A DNA stretch of 64,000 bases from Bacillus sp. OK048 (GCF_900103525.1 NZ_FNHN01000005.1:62001-126000), one strand, 5' to 3'; counted from the first letter of the stretch, positions 1-9,145 are shown. The notes: generated by a model not told the origin, from the letters alone. Made by a program: numbers and translations.

Positions 1-1031
1 TATCCATTCTTATCACTCCACTCATAAAAAAATTAGCCTTCATTATTGGTGCTACTGATAAGCCTAATCATCGAAAGGTTCATCAATCTATGATGCCAAG
101 GCTGGGTGGATTAGCCATTTTTATCAGTTTTATTATTGGAATCATGATTTTACAACCAATAAGCCCAGCATTACTAGCCATTCTTTTAGGCAGCCTCATA
201 ATTATCATTACAGGTATTTGTGATGATTTGTTTGAACTTTCAGCTAAGTATAAGTTAATTGGTCAGTTAGCTGCTGCTTTTACTGTAGTCTTCTTAGGGG
301 ATCTTCAAGTTGTTTTTATTAATCTTCCGTTTGGAGGACACCTAGAATTAGGATACTTAAGTATTCCCTTTACCATTCTCTGGATTGTTGGGATTACGAA
401 TGCAATCAACCTAATTGACGGGTTGGATGGTCTTGCTGCAGGTGTATCCTCAATCGCTTTGGTTACTATTTCGGGGATGGCGCTCATTCAAGGTAATTTG
501 TTTGTGGTCGCTGTCGGTACAATTGTCTTAATGGGAACACTCGGATTTCTCTTCTATAATTTCCATCCCGCCAGTATTTTTATGGGAGATACAGGGGCAT
601 TGTTTTTAGGGTTTATCATTTCCGTTCTCTCCTTGTTAGGTTATAAAAATGTTACCTTTATTTCTTTTATCATTCCGGTCATTATCCTTGGTGTTCCCAT
701 TTCTGATACTTTTTTTGCCATTATGCGCAGAATAATAAACCATCAACCTTTATCAGCTCCCGACAAATCTCATTTGCATCATTGTCTGTTAAGGCTTGGG
801 TATTCTCACAGGCAAACGGTGTTAATGATTTACGCGATGGCTTCCTTGTTTGGACTCGTGGCAGTTATTTATTCACAGGCAAGAATTGGTGTATCCGTGA
901 TTTTAATCGGCTTTCTGATTATAGTAATGGAGCTCATTGCTGAAAAAATAGGTCTGATGGGAAATGACTTTCACCCATTGCTAAAGATCATCCGGATGTT
1001 TAGGATTAGCACGGCAAAAAATAGACCATAA
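1..1031 (+). CDS. tagO: Undecaprenyl-phosphate GlcNAc-1-phosphate transferase, 5' end cut by window
   Basis: This is a MraY/WecA-family membrane enzyme that transfers N-acetylglucosamine-1-phosphate from UDP-GlcNAc to undecaprenyl phosphate, the first step of wall teichoic acid linkage-unit synthesis. The reading frame is open from base 3 and already shows the conserved N-terminal stretch ending in DKPNHRKVHQ, so the ATG at 90 is internal and the real start lies upstream of the window. Visible family motifs are the Asp pair in GICDDLFEL, NLIDGLDGLAAG, the FMGDTGA motif and the HHCLLRLG cytoplasmic loop, with about nine hydrophobic helices between them. The gene ends at a strong hairpin shared with the convergent yvyE. 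Family assignment is firm; the exact cell-wall polymer served is inferred from synteny with B. subtilis. Confidence 0.93.
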   Translation, partial: SILITPLIKKLAFIIGATDKPNHRKVHQSMMPRLGGLAIFISFIIGIMILQPISPALLAILLGSLIIIITGICDDLFELSAKYKLIGQLAAAFTVVFLGDLQVVFINLPFGGHLELGYLSIPFTILWIVGITNAINLIDGLDGLAAGVSSIALVTISGMALIQGNLFVVAVGTIVLMGTLGFLFYNFHPASIFMGDTGALFLGFIISVLSLLGYKNVTFISFIIPVIILGVPISDTFFAIMRRIINHQPLSAPDKSHLHHCLLRLGYSHRQTVLMIYAMASLFGLVAVIYSQARIGVSVILIGFLIIVMELIAEKIGLMGNDFHPLLKIIRMFRISTAKNRP

Positions 1032-1082
1032 AAAAGTGACTGATTCAAAATGTGATGTGGCATTTGAGTCAGTCACTTTTTT
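1032..1082. terminator. Bidirectional terminator between tagO and yvyE
   Basis: The arms AAAAAGTGACTGA and TCAGTCACTTTTTT pair around a short loop, with a second inner pairing (TTCAAA/TTTGA). A-run and T-run on opposite sides allow termination of both convergent genes. Confidence 0.85.
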
Positions 1083-1718
1083 CTATAGTAGGACTTCCAG
1101 GTAATCTGTTTCCCCTTTTTTGATGGCTGCCTGTCCGTTTGTCAGTTCAGTCAGCCAATCCTGAAATACACTCACTTGGTCTTCATTCACGTACACTTCT
1201 AGTTCCACAATATCAAGATAGTGTATTTCCTTTATGATATACTCCGACTCCCGAAGATCCTTTTCAACTTTCCCAAGCCATGTATAATCAATTGTTACAT
1301 GGATAATTTGAACGAGTCTTCGCTCCACGATTCCCATTGTATTTAAACCTTCTGATGTCGCCTTACCATAAGCGCGAATCAGGCCCCCAGCCCCTAACTT
1401 AATTCCCCCAAAGTAGCGTGTAATAATGACTACTGTATCTTTAAGCTTCCTTTTTTTTAACACTTCAAGTATGGGCACACCGGCGGTACCACTGGGTTCT
1501 CCGTCATCATTAGCTTTTTGAATTTGATCATTTTTACCGATCAAATAGGCTGAACAATTATGGGTGGCATCCCAATGTTTTTTCTTTACTGCCTGGATAT
1601 ATTCCTGGGCATCTACTTCTGTTTCTGCCCTTTTAATATGGGCAATAAATCGTGATTTTTGAATAATGATTTCATGTTCACAAACTTCCTGGCTAACTGT
1701 AAAATACCGAGATAGCAT
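1083..1718 (-). CDS. yvyE: YigZ/IMPACT-family protein YvyE
   Basis: The product is a 211-residue member of the UPF0029/IMPACT (YigZ) family. The N-terminal domain shows the family signatures RFIAHI, CSAYLIG and the DDGEPSGTAG loop followed by RYFGGIKLGAGGLIRAY. The C-terminal part is the ferredoxin-like DUF1949 domain. I chose the ATG at 1718 (MLSRYF) because AAAGGAG lies eight bases upstream; an in-frame TTG 18 bases further up lacks a site. Biochemical function in bacteria is not settled; the eukaryotic homologue influences translational control. In B. subtilis the gene sits beside tagO and degS as here, although the LytR-CpsA-Psr gene found there next to degS is missing in this window. Confidence 0.9.
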   Translation of the reverse strand: MLSRYFTVSQEVCEHEIIIQKSRFIAHIKRAETEVDAQEYIQAVKKKHWDATHNCSAYLIGKNDQIQKANDDGEPSGTAGVPILEVLKKRKLKDTVVIITRYFGGIKLGAGGLIRAYGKATSEGLNTMGIVERRLVQIIHVTIDYTWLGKVEKDLRESEYIIKEIHYLDIVELEVYVNEDQVSVFQDWLTELTNGQAAIKKGETDYLEVLL

Positions 1719-1841
1719 GGTGGGTTCTCCTTTCAAGCTTTTTTTAGTAAATAAAATATTGGTGTAATATAACTTTAATCTAGAAGTAATTTTCTCGTGT
1801 TATAATTAATAAAGTTCAAATACTGCAAAAATACTTTTTTG

Positions 1842-1880
1842 GCATAGTAGTTTGGCTACCAACCATTATACTACTTATGC
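1842..1880 (+). promoter_or_regulatory. Inverted repeat in the degS leader
   Basis: GCATAGTAGT and ACTACTTATGC form imperfect arms about 100 bases upstream of degS. No T-run follows, so it looks more like an operator or leader structure than a terminator. The role is unknown. Confidence 0.35.
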
Positions 1881-1974
1881 ACTAGGTAGTTGGGAAATTT
1901 TTTGGTTTACTGCATTGAGATAGTAAAATGGGCCAATACACGTTACACTAGAAAAAAGGTCTCTGGAGGAGAGC

Positions 1975-3138
1975 ATGGCCAAAATTCAGAAGATTAATGT
2001 AAAGTCAATTGATGAAATCCGTGAAGAAATGATTGAAACTGTTACAAGCAGTAAAAGTGATATATTTCAAATTAGTGAACAGTGTCGAAAAGATTATGAA
2101 AATATGACCAATGAATTAAGAAATATTAAAGAGATGATGGTAAAACTGGTTGCCGAAGAACAACGATTAGAGGAACAGGTTCTAAAGGCGAGATTAACTT
2201 TATCAGAACTTAGTTTGAATTTCAAAGCCTATTCTGAAGCAGAGGTCAGGGAGGCCTACGAAAAAGCGCATCAGCTGCAAATGGATTTGTCCATTAATTG
2301 GCAATATAAAAAACAGCTTTTAGATAAGCGAGCAGACCTCGAGCGCAGGCTTTTGGGGTTAGACGAAACGATTGATCGTGCCGACCAGCTCATTTCACAA
2401 ATATCAGTGGTCATGAATTACCTTATGAGTGACTTGAAGCTTATGGGTGAAGAATTGGAGAATGCAAAAGCAAAACAAGATTTTGGCTTGAAAATTATTG
2501 AAGCTCAAGAAGAAGAGCGTAAACGTCTATCGCGGGATATTCATGATGGACCGGCACAAATGCTTGCTAATGTTATTATGAGGTCTGATTTAGTTGACCG
2601 TGTTTATAAAGAGCAAGGACCGGAAGAAGCTTTTAAAGAGATTGGCAGTTTCAAAAAAATGGTTCGCGCCGCACTTTATGAGGTGAGGAGAATCATCTAT
2701 GACCTTCGTCCAATGGCACTTGATGATTTAGGCCTAGTGCCTACCCTCAGAAAATATTTACAAACCATCGAAGAATATCATAACCAGTCGAAAATTGAGC
2801 TTATAAACATTGGATTAGAACGACGGCTTCCTGCTAAGTATGAAGTGGCCTTATTCCGATTGATCCAAGAATCCGTACAAAATGCGCTAAAACACGCCAA
2901 TGCCTGTGAAATAAAAGTAAGACTGGAAATGACTAGGAATGAATTAACCGTTCTAATCAAGGATAATGGTTGTGGTTTTGATATGAATCAAAAAAAGCCC
3001 GAGTCGTTTGGAATGATTGGGATGAGAGAACGAGTAGAGCTTCTTGACGGAAATATTACTTTTGAATCAAAAATTGGAAAGGGAACTGCCGTTTTTATTG
3101 TGGTTCCATTACCATCTGAAACCAACAAAAATAAATAA
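1975..3138 (+). CDS. degS: Cytoplasmic sensor histidine kinase DegS
   Basis: DegS phosphorylates DegU in the system that controls exoenzymes, competence and multicellular behaviour. The 387-residue protein has no membrane segment. It begins with a long coiled-coil sensor region (roughly residues 30-180, a DegS-specific domain), followed by a HisKA_3 dimerisation domain with the phosphoacceptor His near residue 190 in RDIHDGPAQ. A C-terminal HATPase_c domain shows LIQESVQNALKHA (N box), DNGCGFD (G1) and SFGMIGMRER. The ATG at 1975 follows TGGAGGAG. degU starts 25 bases after the stop, so the two are almost certainly co-transcribed. Confidence 0.96.
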   Translation: MAKIQKINVKSIDEIREEMIETVTSSKSDIFQISEQCRKDYENMTNELRNIKEMMVKLVAEEQRLEEQVLKARLTLSELSLNFKAYSEAEVREAYEKAHQLQMDLSINWQYKKQLLDKRADLERRLLGLDETIDRADQLISQISVVMNYLMSDLKLMGEELENAKAKQDFGLKIIEAQEEERKRLSRDIHDGPAQMLANVIMRSDLVDRVYKEQGPEEAFKEIGSFKKMVRAALYEVRRIIYDLRPMALDDLGLVPTLRKYLQTIEEYHNQSKIELINIGLERRLPAKYEVALFRLIQESVQNALKHANACEIKVRLEMTRNELTVLIKDNGCGFDMNQKKPESFGMIGMRERVELLDGNITFESKIGKGTAVFIVVPLPSETNKNK

Positions 3139-3163
3139 AATATAGTGGAGCAGGAGGGAAAGA

Positions 3164-3850
3164 ATGATGACTAAGATTGCGATTATTGATGACCATCAAC
3201 TATTCAGAGAAGGGGTTAAACGAATTCTTGAATTTGAAAAAGCATTTCAAGTTGTTGCTGAAGGTGATGACGGCAGTGATGCGGTCTCAATCGTAAGTGC
3301 GTATAATCCTGATGTCGTCATTATGGATATTAATATGCCTCAAATGAACGGGATTGAGGCTACGCGTGAGCTTACTGAAAGATTTCCAGACACAAAAATT
3401 ATTATCTTATCCATCCATGATGATGAAAACTATGTTACTCATGCACTTCAAACGGGTGCAAGAGGATATCTGCTAAAAGAAATGGATGCTGACGCCTTGA
3501 TTGAGGCAGTTCGCGTGGTAGCTGATGGTGGATGCTACTTACATCCAAAGGTTACTCATAATTTAGTAAATGAATATCGTAAACTAACTGCTGGACGCAC
3601 AGGCGGTGGTGGTGCATTTGTGCAAACACTTGAATTGCGACGTCCGCTTCATCTGCTAACACGTCGCGAATGCGAAGTATTACAAATGCTTGCGGATGGA
3701 AAGAGTAACCGTGGAATCGGGGAAGCCTTATTTATCAGTGAAAAAACGGTAAAAAACCATGTGAGTAATATTTTACAAAAAATGAATGTGAACGACCGTA
3801 CACAAGCGGTTGTTTCAGCTATTAAAAATGGCTGGGTAGAAGTTCGCTAA
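3164..3850 (+). CDS. degU: NarL-family response regulator DegU
   Basis: DegU is the DNA-binding partner of DegS. The receiver domain (about residues 3-120) carries the acidic pair IIDDHQ, the phosphoacceptor Asp near residue 55 in [10 protein letters not shown], the conserved Ser in IILSIHD and the Lys in YLLKEMD. The C-terminal LuxR-type helix-turn-helix includes [18 protein letters not shown] and [13 protein letters not shown]. At 228 residues it matches the usual family length. An AGGAGGGAAAG site precedes the double ATG; the first ATG is used here. It is the second gene of the degSU operon. Confidence 0.97.
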   Translation: MMTKIAIIDDHQLFREGVKRILEFEKAFQVVAEGDDGSDAVSIVSAYNPDVVIMDINMPQMNGIEATRELTERFPDTKIIILSIHDDENYVTHALQTGARGYLLKEMDADALIEAVRVVADGGCYLHPKVTHNLVNEYRKLTAGRTGGGGAFVQTLELRRPLHLLTRRECEVLQMLADGKSNRGIGEALFISEKTVKNHVSNILQKMNVNDRTQAVVSAIKNGWVEVR

Positions 3851-3858
3851 ATAAAACG

Positions 3859-3894
3859 AGGGCACGCTCTGTGGAGGGCGGGGCCCTTTCTTTT
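3859..3894 (+). terminator. Probable terminator after degU
   Basis: AGGGC and GCCCT form a short GC stem ending in TTTCTTTT nine bases after the degU stop. The stem is short and the loop long, so confidence is moderate. Confidence 0.45.
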
Positions 3895-3966
3895 GCCTAA
3901 AAAATGCATTTTCATGCGTTTTCATATAAAATAGAACCAAACAGAATGTTAAGGATGGAATTCATA

Positions 3967-4806
3967 ATGAAAACAGCAGTTGTGGTGGATAGTACCGCTT
4001 ATATACCAAAAGAAATACGCGATAAATGGAATATACATATGATCCCGTTGAATGTTATTTTTGGCGACGAGGCTTTTCGAGAGGAAATTGATGTTACGGC
4101 AGCAGAATTTTATCAGCTAGTAAAAGAGAATGAACTTCCAACAACCTCACAGCCGGCAATTGGACAATTTGTAGAGTTGTTTGAGCGATTGTCGAAAGAC
4201 TATGAATCAGTTATCTGTGTCCACCTTTCCAGTGGAATCAGTGGCACGTATGCTGGTGCGGTAACTGCCAGTAAGATGGTAGAAACTATCCATGTCTTCC
4301 CGTTTGATTCGGAACTCAGCTGTATGCCACAGGGTTTTTATGCAGTGGAAGCCGCAAAAATGGCTTTAAATGGTGAAGGAGCAGATACAATCATGCTGCG
4401 GCTTGAAGAATTGAAGAAAACCGCGCGAGCCTATTTTATGGTCGACGATTTATCCCATCTGCAGCGCGGCGGACGTCTTTCTAGTGCCCAAGCGATTATT
4501 GGCAGCCTGCTGCAAGTAAAACCGTTGCTTCACTTTGAAAATAAGGTCATCGTTCCATTTGAAAAAATTCGTACCCGGAAAAAAGCAATGAAACGGATTG
4601 CCGACCTACTAGGGGAAGACGCTGCAAGCGGTGAAAATTATCAAGCCGTTATCATCCATGCTAACCGCGAAGAAGAGGCATTAGAATGGAAGTCCAATCT
4701 AGCTGTTTTATATTCAAATGTAGAATTCTCCATCAGCTACTTTGGTCCAGTCATTGGGACTCATTTGGGAGAAGGCGCCATGGGACTTGGCTGGATGAAA
4801 AGATAA
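3967..4806 (+). CDS. degV: DegV-family fatty-acid-binding protein
   Basis: DegV proteins bind a single fatty acid and act as FakB-type partners of a fatty-acid kinase in phospholipid metabolism. The 279-residue product starts with the family signature AVVVDSTAYIP and shows TTSQPAIGQF, HLSSGISGTYAGA and the C-terminal HLGEGAMGLGW. I chose the ATG at 3967 because homologues begin at MKTAVVVDS; an upstream ATG at 3904 would add 21 residues unlike the family and has no ribosome site. It follows degSU as in B. subtilis, although degU's terminator suggests partly separate transcription. Confidence 0.93.
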   Translation: MKTAVVVDSTAYIPKEIRDKWNIHMIPLNVIFGDEAFREEIDVTAAEFYQLVKENELPTTSQPAIGQFVELFERLSKDYESVICVHLSSGISGTYAGAVTASKMVETIHVFPFDSELSCMPQGFYAVEAAKMALNGEGADTIMLRLEELKKTARAYFMVDDLSHLQRGGRLSSAQAIIGSLLQVKPLLHFENKVIVPFEKIRTRKKAMKRIADLLGEDAASGENYQAVIIHANREEEALEWKSNLAVLYSNVEFSISYFGPVIGTHLGEGAMGLGWMKR

Positions 4807-4813
4807 GGATCAG

Positions 4814-4846
4814 GAGCCAGGCGAATGGCAGCTTGGCTTTTTATTA
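4814..4846 (+). terminator. Terminator after degV
   Basis: AGCCAG pairs with CTTGGCT around a loop, followed by TTTTATTATTT, a few bases beyond the degV stop. Confidence 0.6.
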
Positions 4847-4895
4847 TTTAGGCCACTAGTATAACTGAATATTGATTTCATAGTGTTTGAAAAAT

Positions 4896-5080
4896 AAGCG
4901 GAAAAATTCCGTTTAAATTGGGAAATACCCATATTTCCCTTGAAATAAGCGGAGTTTTTCCGTTTATATGATCCAAACCTATGGATTTTGTCTTATTTAG
5001 AGCAGTTAATCGGAATATCTCCGCTTATATCTGCTTCTACAGCCTCCACTATATACATTAGCCGGAAATTCTCCGCCTAT
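4896..5080. repeat. Cluster of four CGGA-n-TCCG palindromic elements
   Basis: The 500-base gap between degV and comFA holds four short imperfect palindromes with the core (T)AAGCGGA...TCCG(C/T)TTA at about 4896-4914, 4945-4967, 5007-5028 and 5057-5080, spaced 49, 62 and 50 bases apart. A further perfect palindrome (GGGAAAT...ATTTCCC) lies at 4920-4939. The same family recurs at 57610-57800. The short open frame across it has no ribosome site and is not counted as a gene. No other feature is visible in the gap. Confidence 0.8.
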
Positions 5081-5308
5081 GAATTCATATACCAACCACC
5101 ACGAAAATCAACATTGACTCTACTAACGAGCCATTATTGCAGTGAGAAGGTGCTAAGTAGAGATTGCTCTTTCATAGCCAGGATGAAGGACAACAGTAAA
5201 ATTCATTCAAAATTCCAGTGAGTTTAGATTCTAAAAGTATTCGACAAGTTGCAGGAATTTTGTCGCTCCCTGTTGAATTGGTTCAAAAAGACTAAAGGAG
5301 TGATGCCC

Positions 5309-6796
5309 GTGCGTTTTTACCAAAAGGACAATCATTTACTCCCAACAAAAGATAAACATAACTCGCTTCCCATTTCACTCATTCCCACCATCCCTCAACC
5401 ATTACTAAACCCAGATTTCTCTTTTAATCCTGATCTTCAAAAGCTGCTCACTGGCAAACAACTGTTGCTAGATGACCTTACATTCCCTCTCGAGGTAATC
5501 CAAAATCATTATGAAAATGGATATATCACCTACCGAAAAGGAATTGATTATAGGCGGAATAAGCCAGTTTGTACACGGTGTGGAAATAAAGAACCGCAGT
5601 GGTTTGCTACCTTTCCATGCTCGAGGTGCGGCGATCATTGCCTTTATTGCCGCAAGTGCTTGATGATGGGGAGGATCAGTGCCTGCAGCCCTTTAATTGG
5701 CTGGCAAGGGCCGACTCCCGCCCATCTGCTTCCTGAAAAAATCCTTGAGTGGAAGGGGAACTTGTCAAAAGGACAGCAAGTGGCATCAAATCATGTTGTG
5801 GAGGCAATCCTTCAGAATCATGAGCAGCTTATCTGGGCCGTTTGCGGTGCTGGGAAAACAGAGGTTCTTTTTTCCGGAATTGAAGCAGCACTTATAGCCC
5901 AGAAAAGAGTTTGTATCGCCACACCTCGGACCGATGTGGTCCTTGAACTTACCCCGAGACTAAAAGCAGCCTTCCCAGGAATCACGGTTGCGTCACTTTA
6001 TGGTGGGAGTGAAGACCGCCATCGCTATGCTCCACTTACTATAGCGACTACACATCAGCTGCTCCGTTTTTACCAAGCCTTTGACACGGTTATCCTAGAC
6101 GAAGTCGATGCCTTTCCTTATACAGTAGAAGAATCACTACAGTATGCAGCTGTTCAGGCAAGAAAATCAACATCCTCCATCATTTACCTTACGGCGACCC
6201 CGATTGAAAAATGGCAAAGAGAATGCCGTACAGGCAAAAGGTCCTTTACTACCATCCCTGCTAGGTTCCACCGCCATCCGTTACCGGTTCCAGATTTTAC
6301 CTGGTGTGGTAATTGGCAAAAGCGGATAAAAAAAGACAAGCTGCCAGCCAATGTAATCTGTTGGGTTAAGGAGCGCCTTCAGAATAATAAGCAAACACTA
6401 GTTTTTCTTCCTCATATCGGATTAATGGAAAAGGCGCTTCCAATCCTTCGGCAATTAGCCCCTGATATGGAGGCAGTCCACGCTGAGGATCCGAATCGTA
6501 AAGAAAAGGTTCAAAAAATGCGAGACAAAACCATCCCTATACTGTTGACGACAACAATTTTAGAACGAGGTGTTACATTTCCCAATATTGATGTAGCAGT
6601 TGTCGGTGCTGAGGATGATATTTTTACTGAAAGTGCCCTCGTCCAAATTGCTGGGAGAGCAGGAAGGAGCAAGGATTATCCAGGTGGTGTTGTGACATTT
6701 TTTCATTATGGAAAAACAGAAGCCATGCTAAAAGCACGAAAACAAATAATCAATATGAATCAAGAAGGTATTAAAAGGGGGCTTATCAACTTATGA
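5309..6796 (+). CDS. comFA: Competence DNA-uptake ATPase ComFA
   Basis: ComFA is a DEAD-box-like superfamily 2 ATPase that helps drive single-stranded DNA through the ComEC channel in transformation. The 495-residue product has an N-terminal zinc finger (CTRCG, PCSRCGDHC and CRKC), a Walker A motif in CGAGKTE, a DEVD Walker B box in VILDEVDAF, a motif III-like LTATP and a motif VI-like QIAGRAGRS. I chose the GTG at 5309 (VRFYQKDN) because AAAGGAG lies eight bases upstream; an ATG six bases before it is too close to that site. The stop overlaps the comFC start by four bases. comFB, which separates the two in B. subtilis, is absent. Confidence 0.94.
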   Translation: MRFYQKDNHLLPTKDKHNSLPISLIPTIPQPLLNPDFSFNPDLQKLLTGKQLLLDDLTFPLEVIQNHYENGYITYRKGIDYRRNKPVCTRCGNKEPQWFATFPCSRCGDHCLYCRKCLMMGRISACSPLIGWQGPTPAHLLPEKILEWKGNLSKGQQVASNHVVEAILQNHEQLIWAVCGAGKTEVLFSGIEAALIAQKRVCIATPRTDVVLELTPRLKAAFPGITVASLYGGSEDRHRYAPLTIATTHQLLRFYQAFDTVILDEVDAFPYTVEESLQYAAVQARKSTSSIIYLTATPIEKWQRECRTGKRSFTTIPARFHRHPLPVPDFTWCGNWQKRIKKDKLPANVICWVKERLQNNKQTLVFLPHIGLMEKALPILRQLAPDMEAVHAEDPNRKEKVQKMRDKTIPILLTTTILERGVTFPNIDVAVVGAEDDIFTESALVQIAGRAGRSKDYPGGVVTFFHYGKTEAMLKARKQIINMNQEGIKRGLINL

Positions 6797-7509
6797 ATCT
6801 TTACCTTCAGGCTTATTGTCTCATTTGCCATGACAGGCTCCAACCTGATACTAGTTGGAAAGCGATTTTTTCGGCAGAAAAGGAAATACTCATCTGCCCA
6901 ACTTGTGAAAATAAATTTGAAAAAATTACTGGTGAAAAATGTAGAATATGCAGCCGGTTATTCCGCGATTTGGATGAAAGGTTTAGATTCGATGATTTGT
7001 GTCATGACTGCGTTCGCTGGGAGGAGGACCTGGAATGGCAGGGGTATCTCGACTCAAATCATTCGCTATTTCTTTATAACGACTTTTTTAAAGAAGTGAT
7101 GGCAAAATATAAATTCCGGGGTGACTATGTATTGGCAAAACTATTTGCTGAAAGAATTGCGGATTCCCTGCGTTTGTTAAATCCTGATTTACTTGTACCC
7201 ATTCCATTAAGCTGCAAGCGGCTATACGAACGTGGATTCAATCAAGCGGAGGCCCTCATTCTGGAGGCAGGATTATCCCCCGCAAATCTCCTTACCCGAA
7301 AACACTTGGAAAAGCAGTCGAAAAAATCACGAACAGAACGTATTCATATTCCGCAGGTTTTTCAGGTGAACCGTCAGCTTGAAATAAAAGGGACAGAAAT
7401 TATTCTCATCGATGATATTTATACGACAGGTTCCACACTTAGACATGCTGCAAAGCTGTTAAAAGAAGAAGGGGCAAAAAGGATACGCTCCCTAACACTT
7501 GCAAGATGA
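6793..7509 (+). CDS. comFC: ComFC amidophosphoribosyltransferase-like competence protein
   Basis: ComFC belongs to the ComF/GntX phosphoribosyltransferase-like family and is needed for efficient transformation, probably by working with ComFA and DprA. The 238-residue protein has an N-terminal four-cysteine zinc finger (CLIC, CPTC, then CRIC, CHDC) and a C-terminal PRTase fold with the PRPP-loop motif ILIDDIYTTGST. The ATGA overlap with comFA indicates translational coupling. In B. subtilis flagellar genes follow; here hpf is the next gene. Confidence 0.93.
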   Translation: MNLYLQAYCLICHDRLQPDTSWKAIFSAEKEILICPTCENKFEKITGEKCRICSRLFRDLDERFRFDDLCHDCVRWEEDLEWQGYLDSNHSLFLYNDFFKEVMAKYKFRGDYVLAKLFAERIADSLRLLNPDLLVPIPLSCKRLYERGFNQAEALILEAGLSPANLLTRKHLEKQSKKSRTERIHIPQVFQVNRQLEIKGTEIILIDDIYTTGSTLRHAAKLLKEEGAKRIRSLTLAR

Positions 7510-7714
7510 AAAGCATTATTTTTAGTTAGATTCTGATATTTTTAGTGCATTTAATTACTCAATAATTGTTTCATAAGTCTAAAAAGTGGAAATTTGTCCC
7601 TGAAAATAATAGACTAGAGGTGTAGATACATTTCTATAAGCCATTGTAATAGGGTTTATGGTTGTCACTATTTCCCCTGTGTTTTTGTCAATATTTCGAC
7701 AAAATTTTTGTTCT

Positions 7715-7740
7715 GATTTAGCAGGATAATCATAGGGTAA
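7715..7740 (+). promoter_or_regulatory. Candidate sigma-B-type promoter of hpf
   Basis: GATTTA, a 14-base spacer and GGGTAA resemble the sigma-B pattern GTTTAA-N12-14-GGGWAW. hpf (yvyD) is stress-controlled by sigma-B and sigma-H in B. subtilis, so the placement is sensible, but the -35 match is only four of six. Confidence 0.4.
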
Positions 7741-7784
7741 AATAGAAATGTAATTACATAGGAATATAAAGGAGGAGTCCACAA

Positions 7785-8333
7785 ATGAATTATAACGTTC
7801 GTGGTGAAAACATTGAGGTAACTCCAGCAATAAGAGATTACGTTGAGAAGAAAATTTCTAAATTGGAACGCTATTTCACAGAAGCACCTGAAGCAACGGT
7901 ACATGTGAATTTAAGATTTAATCAAGATAAAACATCAAAAGTAGAGGTTACCATTCCCCTACCGAATTTAGTCCTACGTGCAGAAGAAACAAATGTTGAT
8001 ATGTATGCGGGGATTGACTTAATTTCAGATAAGCTTGAGCGTCAAATTCGCAAGCACAAAACAAAGGTAAATCGTAAATTCCGTGAAAAAGGTGATTTCC
8101 CGATTACGTTCGCAACTGTTGAGCACAATGAAGCTCAAGAAGTAGTTGAAGATGATTTAGAGCTTGTTCGTACAAAGCGCTTCGATCTTAAGCCAATGGA
8201 CAGCGAAGAGGCAATTCTGCAAATGAACCTGCTAGGGCACAGCTTTTACGTGTTTAACAATGCAGATACGAACCGTACAAACGTTGTTTACAAGCGTAAA
8301 GACGGCCGCTATGGTCTAATTGAAACACATTAA
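7785..8333 (+). CDS. hpf: Long ribosome hibernation-promoting factor
   Basis: Long HPF binds the 30S decoding centre and joins two 70S ribosomes into silent 100S dimers in stationary phase or stress. The 182-residue product has the N-terminal S30AE domain (MNYNVRGENIEVTPAI to about residue 100) and the C-terminal dimerisation domain ending in FVFNN-type sequence (HSFYVFNNADTNRTNVVYKRKDG). The start follows AAAGGAGG. A sigma-B-like promoter precedes it and a clean terminator follows. Confidence 0.96.
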   Translation: MNYNVRGENIEVTPAIRDYVEKKISKLERYFTEAPEATVHVNLRFNQDKTSKVEVTIPLPNLVLRAEETNVDMYAGIDLISDKLERQIRKHKTKVNRKFREKGDFPITFATVEHNEAQEVVEDDLELVRTKRFDLKPMDSEEAILQMNLLGHSFYVFNNADTNRTNVVYKRKDGRYGLIETH

Positions 8334-8341
8334 TTGAAACC

Positions 8342-8381
8342 AAAACGCAGTTCCGAGTACCAGTCGGGGCTGCGTTTTTTT
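8342..8381 (+). terminator. Terminator after hpf
   Basis: AAAACGCAG pairs with CTGCGTTTT, followed by a T-run, directly after the hpf stop. Confidence 0.9.
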
Positions 8382-8569
8382 AGCTGCCAGGGCAATGGCC
8401 CACTTATAGAATTACCTCCACCAAGGAAAATACAAAGTCCTTACCTCCTATTATTCGACATGGTCGATTTTTTTTTTGAATAAATACTATTAATAGATTG
8501 GGAATATTGGTGATTAATTGAAATATAGTGTAATAGTACCAAAATTCTAAAAATGGGGGTAGGAAAAAA

Positions 8570-8938
8570 GTGGGAAAAGTTTATTTGAAGATTGCCACTG
8601 TTTATTTTACGATTGGGGTTCTGGCAGGATTGACAATGGGGATTATGCATGATTTCCGTTTTGCATCGGTTCACGCCCATGTGAATTTGCTAGGCTGGGT
8701 AACGATGGCATTGTTCGGAATTATTTATCACTTTTATCCAAATGCTGCCAATTCAAGATTAGCGAAAACTCAATTTTGGTTACACAATATTGGGGTGCCA
8801 GTCATGTTAGGTGGGATAGCCCTTCAAATTCTCGGGGTATCCGCAGCGCTTCCGCCAACCATTATCGGTTCAATAGTTGTAGTACTAGGAGTCATTTTAT
8901 TTATGGTTAACGTCTTTAAACATGTTGGGAAGGATTAA
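8570..8938 (+). CDS. Small membrane protein resembling haem-copper oxidase subunit I
   Basis: This 122-residue protein has about four hydrophobic helices. The segment HAHVNLLGW, followed by a second His (IYHFYP), resembles helix regions of haem-copper oxidase subunit I and NnrS-like proteins where histidines bind haem, so it may bind a b-type haem in the membrane. The GTG at 8570 is preceded by GGGGGTAGG. It stands alone between hpf and the repeat arrays, on the far side of secA from the cytochrome cluster. It is far too short to be an oxidase by itself; haem binding is inference. Confidence 0.6.
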   Translation: MGKVYLKIATVYFTIGVLAGLTMGIMHDFRFASVHAHVNLLGWVTMALFGIIYHFYPNAANSRLAKTQFWLHNIGVPVMLGGIALQILGVSAALPPTIIGSIVVVLGVILFMVNVFKHVGKD

Positions 8939-9145
8939 TCAACATTTCTGATAAAATACTTGGGTGCACACGTTATTTCACATAGTTGAAATTATGTGTG
9001 TGATGGTTGTTTTTTAGGCGGAACCCCCTCCATTTATGGATGGGTGAGTGTCAGGAGAGTGAAGCCATTATCTATGCAGACAATCATTTTCAATTGTGGA
9101 AAAAGAAAGATGGACTGCAGAAATGGCTAAGGAAACATTAAAATT

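Noticed and set aside
4988-5221. 77-codon open frame before comFA
   Set aside because: It starts within the palindromic repeat cluster, has no ribosome site and no protein-like composition.
9060-9145. Short peptide gene of 18-24 codons in the hpf-secA gap
   Set aside because: The only ribosome-site-like sequence touches the start codon and the frame shows no protein-like features.
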